Of a stretch of 64,000 nucleotides of DNA, positions 24,577 through 35,014 are shown piece by piece. The notes under the pieces were generated by a model. That model saw nothing but the letters and a program-made list of their open reading frames with translations, was not told the DNA's origin and ran no database searches. This DNA is from Kondoa malvinella (Eukaryota; Basidiomycota; Agaricostilbomycetes; Agaricostilbales; Kondoaceae), in assembly GCA_039545315.1 (NCBI GenBank), contig BCIM01000002.1, positions 1,577,369 through 1,641,368 of the forward strand, in the 5' to 3' direction. Numbering within the stretch: the first letter of the stretch is position 1; each line of letters opens with the position of its first letter. The position numbers were made by a program, and so were the translations under genes.

Positions 24577-25820
24577 CACTACCAAAATGCCAATCGAGCG
24601 CTTGTCGTCCCTCATCTCACACTCGTCACCTCCTTCAACTTGTCAACTAGTCCAGAACACCTCAGTTGATCTGCTTATGGGTAATATGGACACTGTTTGT
24701 ATCTTCAGTCAGTTAGAAGTCTTCATTTTTTTCGTTCGTACTACGTGTTTTGTAGTCGGTGTTGCAATACATTTGATCATACACATTCAATCTATTCTGG
24801 ACAGGCAGCAAGGAAGTTGCGATGAGTCGTTAGTGGGTCTATCCGCTTCCTTCTTCGCCAACCAGCTTGCTGCGATTCATCTTATTCCTCTCCCTTGTTT
24901 CCCATGCCTGGACTGCACTATCTTCATACGCTCTGTCTTCCTCGTGCTACGGTGAGCTTCATTAATCCAGCTATCTCCTGTTCTTCGAGTGCACGCTATT
25001 CTTCGCCTTGCTTTCGCCTCATTGCGACACTGACGCTGGTCCTTCGATACAATTCTGCAGCCCTGGCGGTGCTATTCTCATGAAGCTGTTGGAGTACCAG
25101 GAATGCGCAGTAGCTCATTGCAAGGGTGGCTCGCTGCCCTTCTAATGTATTGTGGAGAGAGTCACCAGACTGAGGCACGCACCTGACATCAGACTGAAAG
25201 CCACTACATAGCAGCGAGTGTGGACTATTCGAGAGTGTAATCGCAGATCTGTAAGAAAGAGATCACGAGTCGGAGACGACAGAAGAGGAAGATATAGGAA
25301 CGGCGCAAGACATCAAGAACAAAATTGAGCAAAAGGTTGGTGGACTCGATTGCACAGCCTACGCAGCAAGTCAAGTTGGGCAAGCGTATCTGGAAAATGA
25401 AAGGCTATGTGCAGTGGTCAAGGGGCCATCGTCAGCCATACAGCGCAGCGCTCCAGGGGCTGGAAGATCCACGCGTCCGTCTTTACAACGTCAAGACGGG
25501 TGAAAGCCTAGCGCGACCGAAGCTCGATGGACTGGCCGGCAGACTTGACGCGTAAGGGTATCATTCCAGAGGCAGCGGCTCCGAGCCAGTCACACGCAAA
25601 TACGTCTCTTGCCCTGCGAGCGAAAACATCAAGACATGACTATCATAAAGATGTAAGCTCACATCCAGGTCGATCAGACTTGCGAACACCATCTTTAGCC
25701 AGGCGACTGCATTTACTCTTGTCACCATTTCTTTCAGACTAGAAATCCTCTCAGCTGACGTGTGTCCAAGCCTGAAAGTGCCTACGACTGGCAAAGCATT
25801 CTTTGGAGCATACCACTGAA
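24577..25820. other. Convergent intergenic region
   Basis: About 1.2 kb separate a rightward and a leftward gene. Open frames at 24,428-24,955 and 25,325-25,555 lack ATG starts or protein-like composition. I see no RNA gene or repeat. Confidence 0.4.
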
Positions 25821-27066
25821 TCATAAATATGAGCGAAGGAATACAATGTAGGCTGAAAACCTACTCGTAAGCCCGTCATACGCGCAGACCGTGTAGGTCC
25901 CGTATTCGTCGCTTTTCTCCGGAATACAATCGGAGCATAGAGGAATTTCACAGCATGGAATGCACACGACTCGATAGCTCAAGCAAGCATGGCAGACAAA
26001 CAAAGAAGTCATTCGTTCGATAGCGAATGTAGACGGTTCAGCCAAGGCTTGAAGTTTGGCGCCGAACGATGGTAAGAGGCTGTTGGCTGTAAAGAAGTCG
26101 TCGCATTTCTTGAGACCAATCAAAGAGATGGGCAGGTCGAGGACGAGCTGGAGAGCCGAAAGCCAATACATGGCGACCAGGCTATCTTTACATTTGTAGA
26201 CAGCCCATTCTTCGTCACAAAGCTCATGAATTTTGGGCAAGATGTCGGCAAATCTGGCTTTCTCGGCTGAATCAAGGTCGTCCACTAGTTCAGGGTGACG
26301 CGAGCAGCTCAACACCACCGCAGCAAAGTCCTCCACAAAACGATCCAAATCTGCGCCCGTCGGCAAATCGGCCTCGTCGACGTATGATTGCCAAGTTTTG
26401 CAAAGACAGAAAGAGGCAAAGCGGATCATAGGAAAGACTGACAACGATGCAAGTTTAGAAGAGCAACAAGCTAGATAAAAAGTTCACTTACGGAAATCAT
26501 AAGGCACTTTCGCGCCAAATCCACAGAAGCGGAGGATCGTCATGAGGACTGAAGCGAGAAGGAGTTTTGGGCAATCGTTATCCCCCTTGCAAGGTCGGCA
26601 AGCGTTCGCCGCATTGAGCAAAGCATCGAGACGCTCAGCTCCTAGGATGCGGCACACTACAGCCTTTCGAGCATCGGGATGGAAATCGCTCGACATGCTA
26701 TTCAAGAGGTCCAGGGCATCGCCTGCCTCTCCTCTTGCTAGATTTCTCGCGATTCGTAGTAAATCGAGTCGAATAGTGGTGTGATAGAGCGATGATAAGC
26801 GACCATCCATGTAATGAGGTTGACTGTACGCCGAGTGACCTTTTGGTGTACGTGAATTCACCCTGACCAACGCGTGGAAGTCGCTGTTTGAGCTGGCTGA
26901 TGTCTTTGAGTGTCTCGCGAGCCGCGAAGACGCTGTGATTGGAGAAGCTGTGGTTTCTTCTGTGGTTGTGAACCTTTGCTACGCGAGGTATAAGTGTTAC
27001 GAGCAGGGTTGTGGAGGCAAGAGTACCTGCCAAGGAAGCACTCAGATCATCCACTGCATTCTGCAT
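25821..27066 (-). CDS. Hypothetical Cys-tail protein, paralogue A
   Basis: This is an unrecognised protein that is clearly related to the gene at 28,915-29,955. Its first half contains MDGRLSSLYHTTIRLDLLRI, AVVCRILGAERLDALLNAA and GAKVPYDF. An intron with a GTAAGT donor follows at about 26,458-26,515. The second half contains a helical region with AMYWLSALQLVLDLPISLIG and a tail FVCHACLSYRVVCIPC...CSDC. The tail spacing C-x2-C-x10-C-x4-C-x2-C is shared with the paralogue and suggests a small metal-binding knuckle. The 5' part is the weakest: from ATG 27066 two more introns (53 nt and 38 nt) are needed to keep frame into QPHYMDG. Function is unknown; the all-helical body plus Cys tail could be a protein-interaction module (inference). 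Confidence 0.65.
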
Positions 27067-27668
27067 GGTTGAAGCGCAAGAGTGTTTTCTTCGGAGACTT
27101 TTCTGCCTCGACCCTATACTGAGACCAACTCAACTATGCAAGACTATGGTACGTCGTGATTACAGTTCTATGGCATTATTCTACATGTCCAGTCCACAGA
27201 GTCTGGGAAGCTTTTGTTGAGCAGCCCATGATACTTCGTCCTGGATCTTCTTGCACTTGCAGAGCGACGATCCACCTACAGCAAGCTCTTACCATTCTTC
27301 CGTGCTCCCTTACCTGGACAGCAAGTGACATTGCGTGAGCTGATTCGAAAACCATCTTTGGCATATCAAGGCATCATGCTCGGTTACAATCAACGATATC
27401 AGGCTGTCTCGATGCTTATTCTCGGCCATCTTGTCAGCTTTTCTCCTCATTCGGCTTGCTCTGAAAATCCTTTGTTCTCTCGACTGCCTCTGCTCGCCCG
27501 CCGAGGCTGTTCGTTATCTGAAGCTTGCTCTTGAACCGTATTGCGATTGCTTCTCATCTTCTGCTATCAAGCTCCTGTCGTACAACTCTTTCAAACGTAG
27601 CTTCTTACTCTGCTTGACATTGCTTAATCAGATTCTTCCAGTCGTTCGTTAGCCAAAAGTCTGTTAGC
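27067..27668. promoter_or_regulatory. Divergent spacer between paralogue A and the duplicated-repeat gene
   Basis: About 600 bp between two outward-facing genes, so it should contain both promoters. A block at 27,158-27,240 is repeated, diverged, at 28,444-28,530. No other element can be named. Confidence 0.4.
27158..27240 (+). repeat. Duplicated non-coding block, copy 1
   Basis: A diverged copy of the block at 28,444-28,530. The best-conserved core is TTTGTTGAGCAGC, one variable base, CATGA, one variable base, then ACTTCGT (25 of 27 positions identical). Upstream, TTATTCTACATGTCCA pairs with TTATTTTACATATCCA in the other copy. Confidence 0.6.
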
Positions 27669-28334
27669 ATGGTAACGCCGAGTACTACTCGTGTTCCGGC
27701 TCCGCAGAGCGCTTCAGGAAGTCCAAGAAAGTATACACCAGCTGCGCTTCAAGCGGCTATCAGCATGCCAAGTACTACCCGTATCCCGGCACCGCAGAGC
27801 GCCTCAGGAAGTTCAAGAAAGTACGCGCAAGCTAAGTTCGCCCGTTCTCAAGCAAGCATTAAAGCGGCCGTGGCAAAGGCTCGCACGGAACGTCTCAAGA
27901 AGGGGATTTCAGCCGAGCTATCGAAATGGCCTGGCCAGGATACAAGGGTATCCGATGACGAATGGGAAGCATTGAATCCCCACGTCAAGGAAGACGATTT
28001 GCAGTCAGCGTGCGATATTTTCATCAGTTTCAAAGTGAGTCAACGCTGTCTCTGCCTGTGCGAGGGACCGAAACGGTACTAGGCCTTTCATACCCGTTTC
28101 ATTTGCAGCGACAAAACGATCGTACGCTTGCCCGCGGAGAAGAAATATATTTTCGCAGAATCCTTCAATTGGTACGCTCGAGAGCACAATGTGCAGAATA
28201 AGTACAAGGCAGGTAATTTCAAAGAGATCTGGACAAAAGAAGCGACAATTCTTTGGGACAAGTTGGTCAAAGATGTAGTCCTGAAGCGATGGGTCCAGGA
28301 GGCGAGCGAGAGGTTGCGAGACACCAACCCTTAG
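27669..28334 (+). CDS. Hypothetical protein with N-terminal 30-residue duplication
   Basis: No family recognised. The N-terminus holds two tandem 30-residue units (STTRVPAPQSASGSPRKY and STTRIPAPQSASGSSRKY), basic and Ser/Pro-rich. A helical Ala/Lys-rich stretch (KAAVAKARTERLKKGISAEL) follows, then ISDEWEAL-like acidic sequence and SACDIFISFK. One intron is inferred from GTGAGT at about 28,036 to the acceptor CGGTACTAG at about 28,083. This acceptor, rather than the later TTTGCAG, keeps the long frame open: AFHTRFICSDKTIVRL, AEKKYIFAESFNWYARE, then EIWTKEATILWDKLVKDVVL and a stop at 28332-28334. The basic N-terminus plus Trp/Tyr-rich helical C-terminus is faintly HMG-like, but that is not established. 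The gene sits between the two Cys-tail paralogues. Confidence 0.6.
27675..27840 (+). repeat. Tandem 90-bp coding duplication
   Basis: Two adjacent ~90-bp units (second starts near 27,765) encode the repeated STTR(V/I)PAPQSASGS(P/S)RKY block. Differences are mostly at third codon positions, so the repeat appears to be kept under protein-level selection. Confidence 0.85.
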
Positions 28335-28914
28335 CCACAGGAGTAATCAGCTAGCATGTACGCGCAAACGAGAGACTACTCTGAAGATGCTTACAGTGAA
28401 CAAGAGAACACATGCTTGCTTTGCTCTTTGCCAGAACACCATGTAATTACAACAGTTCTGTCGACAACTTTATTTTACATATCCAATGGGTTTGCGTGCC
28501 CTTTGTTGAGCAGCGCATGAGACTTCGTTTTCAAGCCTTTCATACTTCTCTCTCGCTCCTGGGAACCAATTCGACCTTGGCTTGCTGACTATCCTAGCGC
28601 AGTCTTGGCTGGCATCTTGCCATTAGTGACCTTTCTGAAGGTAGTTGTCCCTTTAATCATAATCAGGCAAAGTCGTCGACGTAAGAGCAAAGACGCACAA
28701 TCAGGACGGTCTTCCTTCTTCAATCCACCTTTTGCTAGTCTCGAGCATCCTAGCTTATGCCCTCCTTCTTTCCATACTGCGAGAAACTGTCAAACGAGCA
28801 TATCAGATGGGAATAAGGTCACGCACGCTTCACATGACACTCTGCCGAGCAGACCATACTGTTTGAGCAACTGAATAGCAATGAGCAATGTCTAAGTTGC
28901 GACTTGCGGACCTA
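28335..28914. other. Convergent spacer between the repeat gene and paralogue B
   Basis: About 580 bp. It holds the second copy of the duplicated non-coding block. An open frame at 28,605-28,874 starts with TTG and has no protein-like support; it could be a decayed gene remnant. Confidence 0.4.
28444..28530 (+). repeat. Duplicated non-coding block, copy 2
   Basis: Diverged copy of 27,158-27,240 (see that entry for the shared core). Here it lies downstream of both neighbouring genes rather than in a promoter, which suggests that a former gene start at this site was lost after duplication. Confidence 0.55.
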
Positions 28915-29955
28915 CTATTGACATAACTTATAGCTCTTCTCCTCCATCTTGTTAACACCGCAGCCCTTGCACATTGGTTCGCTACACCTCAACATTGACA
29001 CTTGGGTAAACTTGTAACAGGACATGCAGACGAAATTATTGTTGGCCCGGTCAACCTGGTAGTAGACGCAATCATCTGCCAATTTCTTGAATCTGAGCGC
29101 TGGCGCAGCTAGACTGTCTGTATCCTTGAAGAAGGCATTGCAGGCTGAGTCACCGGTTTCGCTAATCGGCAAACTATGGACGAATTCCAGACACGCGATC
29201 CAGAAGATGAGAGCAGTATTCTCATCATCTTTGACTTGAGCATTAGCCAAGCGGATCAAACGCGATAGCGCAGGACAGATGCGCCGAAGTCCAGATTTTA
29301 TTATGCTGTCTTGCGTGGAGCAGATGGAAGGATGTCGGGAAAGAGACAGGACGAGCCACATTGCCCGATTGCCCAGTTCGCTTCGGCTGTATGCGAAAAA
29401 TTCTGCGCGGTATTTCATAGGGACCTCGCTATTCGGTCCCATCGCCTCAACGAATTGAGTCGCACTGTCGATAAAGCTGGCCGCGATGCAATTTATAATC
29501 GGACGGGCCTAGGACTAGCTTTCAGCAGCTGACGAGCGTTACGACTTCGCTACTCACATAATCGAAGGGTAGTTTAGCGTTGGTTGCACCCATGACCATC
29601 TCTAGCACTTCAGGTAGATGCTGCGTCTGACAGCCTCCAGTTTGACAGAATCCCTGACTGCAGTCCTTGACATTTGCGATAGCCTTGAGCAGCACGTCCG
29701 GATGTTCGCTCGCAATAATTCGGCACACCACGTCCTGCCTATACTTGCATAGTCTGACTCTACATTTATCTTCCGCAGATGCGCATTCGCAATTTGAGGA
29801 ACACCGCTTTCGAGCGATTGCAGTATGATAGCAACGTCTTTTGCTATCAAGGCCTTGAATGAGCTGGGCAAGCGTCCTTCTCGTATGCGAGGCTTGTATG
29901 GGTCCGATCCATCCTTGCTGTCGCACTTGTACGAGTACTGCTCGCTGCTTGACAT
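28915..29955 (-). CDS. Hypothetical Cys-tail protein, paralogue B (possibly frame-disrupted)
   Basis: Paralogue of the gene at 25,821-27,066. Shared blocks are REGRLPSSFKALIAKD (against MDGRLSSLYHTTIRLD), DVVCRIIASEHPDVLLKAI (against AVVCRILGAERLDALLNA), NAKLPFDY (against GAKVPYDF), LSLSRHPS, IFWIACLEFVHSLPIS and the tail FVCMSCYKFTQVSMLRC...CKGC, with the same C-x2-C-x10-C-x4-C-x2-C spacing. An intron follows NAKLPFDY at nearly the same place as in A (49 nt, GTGAGT to CCTAG, keeping frame). Between SDYASIG and RQDVVCRI, near 29,735-29,750, the homology jumps frame. Either one base was lost, or a 35-nt intron (GTGTTC...GGAAG) is removed upstream. ATG at 29955 (MSSSEQYSYK) is preferred because the earlier ATG at 30119 overlaps the stop of the next gene. 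Confidence 0.6.
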
Positions 29956-30115
29956 TTCTGAGGAATAGCACGAATAGCGCGAATACCCTGCGAGCTTGCG
30001 ATACCCGCTGTCCGGTATATCACCACTCGGTCGTATATTGTAACAACGGTTGTAGCTACGGTGGTGGTGGTGGGGATACCTGGAAGAGGTTCACGGCAAG
30101 CAACTTGAATATCAC

Positions 30116-32562
30116 TCATGTCTCTGTCTTTCCATTGGCCAACGCCGCCTTCACCAACTGATGGAGCCCTCCTGCTGCTTCTGACCAAGGCGCGTAAAGC
30201 ATGATAATCAAACCAGATACGAAGCTATAGCTATTAAGTGCATTGTCGATTGGATATGCCTACATCATCGTCAGTCAGCGCACTTTTGGTGTACACAGAC
30301 TTACAAGTATAGGTGGTATCGCCGTTTGTATGAGTCCGTGAAAGCGGTCTTCGCAGATTGACTTTGTGCTGCATAGAGCTCGTAAGCCTTCTGCTCCGCC
30401 AAAACGACCAAAGCCTGAAGCTTTGACTCCGCCGAATGGGAGCGATTGATTGAGACTGTCTTGATCAGCTCGAGGTCTGCTTGCGAAGAATCGCTTACTA
30501 GTATACGGCGAAATCACTTCGGGCGATCAGCTTTCTGAAGATCAAAGGGAAAATATAGCTCACTTGATCGAGACCATGCCGCATTCCAAATTTCGAGCTA
30601 CTTCTTGACACTGCCTGCGGTCCCGTCCCTGCTTTTGGCTTCAGCTATAGCTTGAATATGGATGAAAGCAGCTCACAAATACCGAAGCACCCAAGCCAAA
30701 GCGTGTCGCATTAGCAGTAGCGACGAGGTTTTCTACATCCTGTAGGCAAAGATGAGTAAAGGCATTGAAAGAATCATATATCACGGACGCTACAGCGCAT
30801 AACCAGCATGACCGGCCCAAATCTGGTCTCATACTCAGCTTGTATACCCCTAGAAAGAAAGTACAAGGCTTACAGCTCCGTTCTCGAGATGTCCATGTCC
30901 GAAGTTACACCGACCAAAAGCGTTGGCTCAAAGTAGTGCCCGTGAGGAAAGGTTGGATTGATCCATCTCTTGCCGCCAGCCAGTAACCTCGCACCAGAGA
31001 GCACCGCATCGTTGATCAAGCGTTCCAAAGTAGCTAGAGGTCTGTCGCTAATCATACTACCCATGTCGACTCGTTTGCCGCCGCTGTGTAAAGGCGCGCC
31101 AATAGATAATTGTCGTACTTTGGGTGCCACCATCTTGACGAACTCGTCATAGACTTCGGTGTGGACCAAGAATCGCTCGATACCGATACAATTCTGGCCT
31201 GCTGATTGGAAAGCGCCGCGCATGAATCTGTGATATTCATTGGCTTACACCTCTCTCTTCACTCGAAGGTCACTTACGTATTGCTGAAGTAATTGAGGTC
31301 AGCTGAAGGTAAGATGATGCAAGGGTCCTTCAAGCCAGTCTTTAGCAGGTCAGATGAGCGTCCCACTAGACTCACTTTGCCGCCCAGCTCAAGAGCTACC
31401 TGAATCCCAGACTTTCCAGCCAGCTCAGCTACTTGACGTCCGACTGGCTCAGATCCAATGAACAAGCAATGCCCAACCCGCTCGTACGAAGTGATTTCTT
31501 TTGCCGCTTCCGCTTCACATCCTACCAGCTGCTCACATCTCTTAGACCTCTGATGAATAAGCGAAGGAAAGACTGACTACTTGCACGATATCTGGATCTT
31601 GTCCGCAAGCTGACAGGCATTCCGAGATCGCTTCGCCGAAGTAGTGCGAGGAATAAGCTACTTGTTCACTGGTCTTGACTACCTACAGCCCACATCAGCG
31701 CGCACTAGCTATATCAGTCAGTGAAGCATACTATAGCATTGCCTGTCGCTATGGCTGCGATGATGCTAACAACAGAATTCAGCATTATTTTCTTATCGTG
31801 CACTTCATCTTACGGTGAAATAAGGTTGTGGAAAGCTAGATCAAACTTAAGCTACGTGTTCCAGCAGAGAAGACGAGCTCACGATAATTCCAAGAGACAA
31901 TAGCAGCGATCAGACCCAGCGGCTCATAGACGACATACGATTTCTTATGTGCTAGGATCAGGTTGTTCCTGCAGCACACTCAGCGTATCCAGAAAGATTA
32001 CAACAAGACTGACCAGCGATGATTCGGCGCTAAACAGCTTTCGACATTCGCTATAACCCAACGCAGTTTTTCGACGGTAGTGAGGATTTCGCCCAACGAG
32101 GCATCAATCATTGTTTTGCCTAGTATCTGTCAGGCTATACAAGAGGTCACATGTGGACGTACCAGAATCCCGAGCACAAAGTCGGGCAATCGATTCTTGA
32201 TTATCCAAAACCCACTTGAGCAAATGCTTTAAGATCTTCTTCCGATGTTCGAAGCTCGTCTTCTTGAACGCAAGAGAAGCCTCTTCAGCTCGATGCAGTG
32301 CCGTTTTCACTTCTTCCGGTGTGAGCGAAGGGAAGACCTTAAGTCGATGGCCGGTAGCAGGATCGAAAGCGATTATCTTTCCTGGCAGAGCTGCATCGTG
32401 AATGTTTGCTGGGCCTTCTACATGACCTTCGTAGTGTGCTGCTGCTTTGATCTTGTTGGAGTACAGATTGGGTGCAGAGGGACGAGATAGTCGAAACGCT
32501 ACGAAAGCGACGAAGGAGACAAAGAGAGAAAGCAGTACAGGAAAGGAGAGGAGGAAAAACAT
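30116..32562 (-). CDS. Membrane-anchored aldehyde dehydrogenase (Msc7-like)
   Basis: This is an NAD(P)-dependent aldehyde dehydrogenase of the fungal Msc7/ALDH22 type, which carries a hydrophobic N-terminus. ATG at 32562 opens [20 protein letters not shown], a probable ER or membrane anchor. ALDH landmarks follow in order: [66 protein letters not shown] (catalytic Glu), [17 protein letters not shown] (catalytic Cys), [20 protein letters not shown], and [20 protein letters not shown] near the end. About ten short introns interrupt it. The last exon ends [13 protein letters not shown] with TGA at 30116-30118, whose bases overlap an ATG in the frame of the next gene. The gene is divergent from VMA16 across 230 bp. 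Confidence 0.92.
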
Positions 32563-32791
32563 GCTGGATAACACTTCAGGCAGAGAAGAAAGATATGACC
32601 CTTCAACACTCGGACAGAACTTCAGAGTGAAGGGGAGAGTCGAGTCTCTGGATGTATCATTGCATCAGCGTAGTACTAAAAGACTCTACCTGCTTCTAAT
32701 ACCTCAGGCTATCGCCACAGCTTGCTCAGGGTCGTCGCGTTTGGGCAAAGGTGTGCGACAGACAGCGAAGTCTCGACATTCAACAGCAAGC
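32563..32791. promoter_or_regulatory. Divergent promoter between the ALDH gene and VMA16
   Basis: Only about 230 bp separate the two start codons, so the genes must share a compact bidirectional promoter. No specific site could be assigned. Confidence 0.45.
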
Positions 32792-33771
32792 ATGTCCTAC
32801 GGCCTGACGTACTACTACTACCTGCTGCTGCTGTTCATCGCAGTCGCTTTCGGCCTCTACGTCCTCTTTGCTGCGCCGCCAGGTTATTTCCATGTTGGCG
32901 ATTTCCTCGAGACTACTTCGCCTTATGGCTGGGCAATGATGGGTATTGGTCTAAACATTGGTCTCTCTGTACTTGGCGCTGGATGGTTTGTCCTCTCATC
33001 TGTGGTCAGACGGTGACGGAGGGCAGCGCTTAGACCTATGCTTGTCTGTCTGTTAGGGGCATCTTCATTACAGGCAGCTCGATTCTCGGTGGTGGTGTGC
33101 GTGCGCCGAGAATAAGGACAAAGAACTTGATCTCGTACGTTCATGCCTTGCTCTTGCGAGTCGTGCTGATGACAGAGTGACAGAATCATCTTTTGTGAAG
33201 TGGTCTGTCTCCCTACTACTGCCTCTGTCTGTCCACTGACAATGCTCTAGGTGGGTATCTACGGTGTCATTGGCTGTTTGTGTCTATCTCTGCCATGCGA
33301 ACCAAGTTGACAGGCATCAACAGCTATCGTCTTTTCTTCCAAAGTCGCAACCGCACAATCAGCAGAGCTCCTCTACACCCAAAGCAACTACTTTACCGGC
33401 TACGCGCTCTTTTGGGGTGGTCTCACTATGGGCATGTGCAATCTGCTTTGTGGTGTTTCGGTCGGCATTTCGGGATCCAACGCTGCCCTTGCAGATGCCG
33501 CAGATCCTAGCTTGTTTGTCAAGATTCTCGTTGTAGAGGTCTTTAGCTCGATTCTGGGTCAGTCGGTAGTGCCTTTGGTTGAGTCTCGCTAACATACTGG
33601 TTGTTTAGGTCTTTTCGGCTGTAAGTTTACCATGACCTGTCCGAGTCGTTGTCCTGAGCTCTATTTGGCTTGCAGTGATTATTGGGTTGCTAGTGGTGAG
33701 TCCTATATTCATATCAATAGCGTTTGTTCTGACCATTAGCGCAGACTGGAAAGGCAGCGGTTTTCGCATAG
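32792..33771 (+). CDS. VMA16: V-type H+-ATPase proteolipid subunit c''
   Basis: Subunit c'' of the V0 proton ring of the vacuolar ATPase. ATG at 32792 starts [20 protein letters not shown], the extra N-terminal helix of c''. Spliced exons then give [55 protein letters not shown] with the proton-carrying Glu, [77 protein letters not shown] and the end [11 protein letters not shown] at TAG 33769-33771. Six or seven short introns are required. The one inside IYGVIG-S has a GTTTGT donor and is the least certain. Identity is secure. Confidence 0.95.
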
Positions 33772-33907
33772 TATCGATCGAGCTTGAAGCATTGCAAGCA
33801 TGTCATTACATTCCCCTGAGAATCCAGCCCTCGCGCTCGATGACATCCGCGGGCTGTCGGTCACATCGATAAAGAATTGGTTCTTTCGGTGTGATGGCCT
33901 ACATCGT

Positions 33908-34710
33908 TCAAAGATCTTGGAAATATTGGCGGCTATCCGTTCTTACTGTCATCGCCTGGCGAATTATCCTTGACCCACATGCAATTTCCGTGCGTTCAAC
34001 AGTCGTAAGGACGAAATCTTCATCGTTCATGGCACTGTGCTGTTCCACCTTTCCCATCAGCGCTTTATATGCTTCCTGCACCTCCTCCACTAGTACTATC
34101 TTCTTATTTGCTTGCCACGCAAGCAGCTGAACAAGCACCGTAAAATCTACGAGGCCATTCGAAGTGGCTGTCCTTACCAAAGTCGCCAAGCCATGCGCAC
34201 CCATTTCTCTGTAATTCTTCTGCAGATTGTCCAGGCCTTCCTTAGCGGGAACAAACGAGCGAACAGCATCCATGAGCAAAGTGATGTTGTGTTTGCAAGC
34301 GAAGGTGTATGTCATAACGGGTTCTTCCTTTAACTTTGCCCTATGGCCGATGTCAGCGCTACCCCATATGACTGTCATTTAGCTCACTCTTGCATCATCA
34401 CCGCGATAACGGCTTCTCCAGCTCTAAGCAGTTCCAAGTTGTCCGATATCTGATACAGCTCCCGCAAGCTCGCCATAGTCCAGTCAGAGAACGCAGGCGT
34501 CACACGTTGAGGATATGAGAATGGCAGTAAGGCAGACAATAGCTCATAGCTTTCGGCCATTTTGACTTCTGCTTGTGCAGGCTGATCGCCAGCATGCGCT
34601 GAAGCAAACATGTCGCGGAAGACCGACACCAGCAAGCTCAAGAGTGTAGAACTGAATTGATCTGGATCCGACTCACAGAAACCCTTTATGACATTCGATC
34701 CGCCTATCAT
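33908..34710 (-). CDS. Hypothetical helical protein
   Basis: Not recognised. ATG at 34710 begins MIGGSNVIKGFCESDPDQFS, followed by long helical segments (STLLSLLVSVFRDMF, ASLRELYQISDNLELL). A clean 45-nt intron near 34,338-34,383 joins MMQE to AKLKEEPVMTYTFACKHN; the second exon continues helical (LATLVRTATSNGLVDFTVL, LVEEVQEAYKALMGKV) and ends YFQDL at 33908. It lacks the Cys tail of the paralogues near 26-30 kb, so I do not group it with them. Tail-to-tail with VMA16 and 300 bp upstream of a D-amino-acid oxidase on the same strand. Confidence 0.6.
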
Positions 34711-35014
34711 CTGAAGCTACTTAGACGATTTCTCCTTTCCCGTAGTCCTTCTCGAAGGGCTTGTTTACTTCTTGAGTCATGGCTTGGGTAGAAAGACAAG
34801 AGAAAGAAATGCAATATAGCGCCAAAAAGTAATTTGGCCGCAACGATCTCGTGACAGCAGGCCCGTAAGATTGCACGGCGTCTGCGCAGGTGCAGCATTA
34901 CGAGAGGAAAGAGGTACGTAAGAAGAGGAGAAATACGGGGCCAAGATAAAGGTTGCAGGCAACTGAAGAAGCGAAGTATGACCAGGCAGACTTTCCAGTC
35001 TGCTCCAAATTTGC
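34711..35014. other. Upstream region of the hypothetical gene
   Basis: About 300 bp between two minus-strand genes. A minus-strand ATG frame (34,707-34,898) ends next to the next start codon and could be an upstream frame in the leader, but it has no protein support. Confidence 0.3.

Noticed and set aside
28605..28874. Possible small membrane protein in the spacer before paralogue B
   Set aside because: Starts with TTG, has only one short hydrophobic stretch and no support; could be a remnant but is not called.
30116..32562. Metabolic cluster of ALDH, D-amino-acid oxidase and MFS permease
   Set aside because: The genes are spread over more than 25 kb and separated by housekeeping genes such as VMA16 and COG4; no shared pathway logic.
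32447..32791. N-terminal extension of VMA16
   Set aside because: The frame is open upstream but overlaps the ALDH start on the other strand. The ATG at 32792 gives the expected c'' N-terminus.
33908..34710. Third member of the Cys-tail paralogue family
   Set aside because: Helical and similar in size, but the Cys tail and the shared motifs are absent; residue matches are no better than chance by eye.
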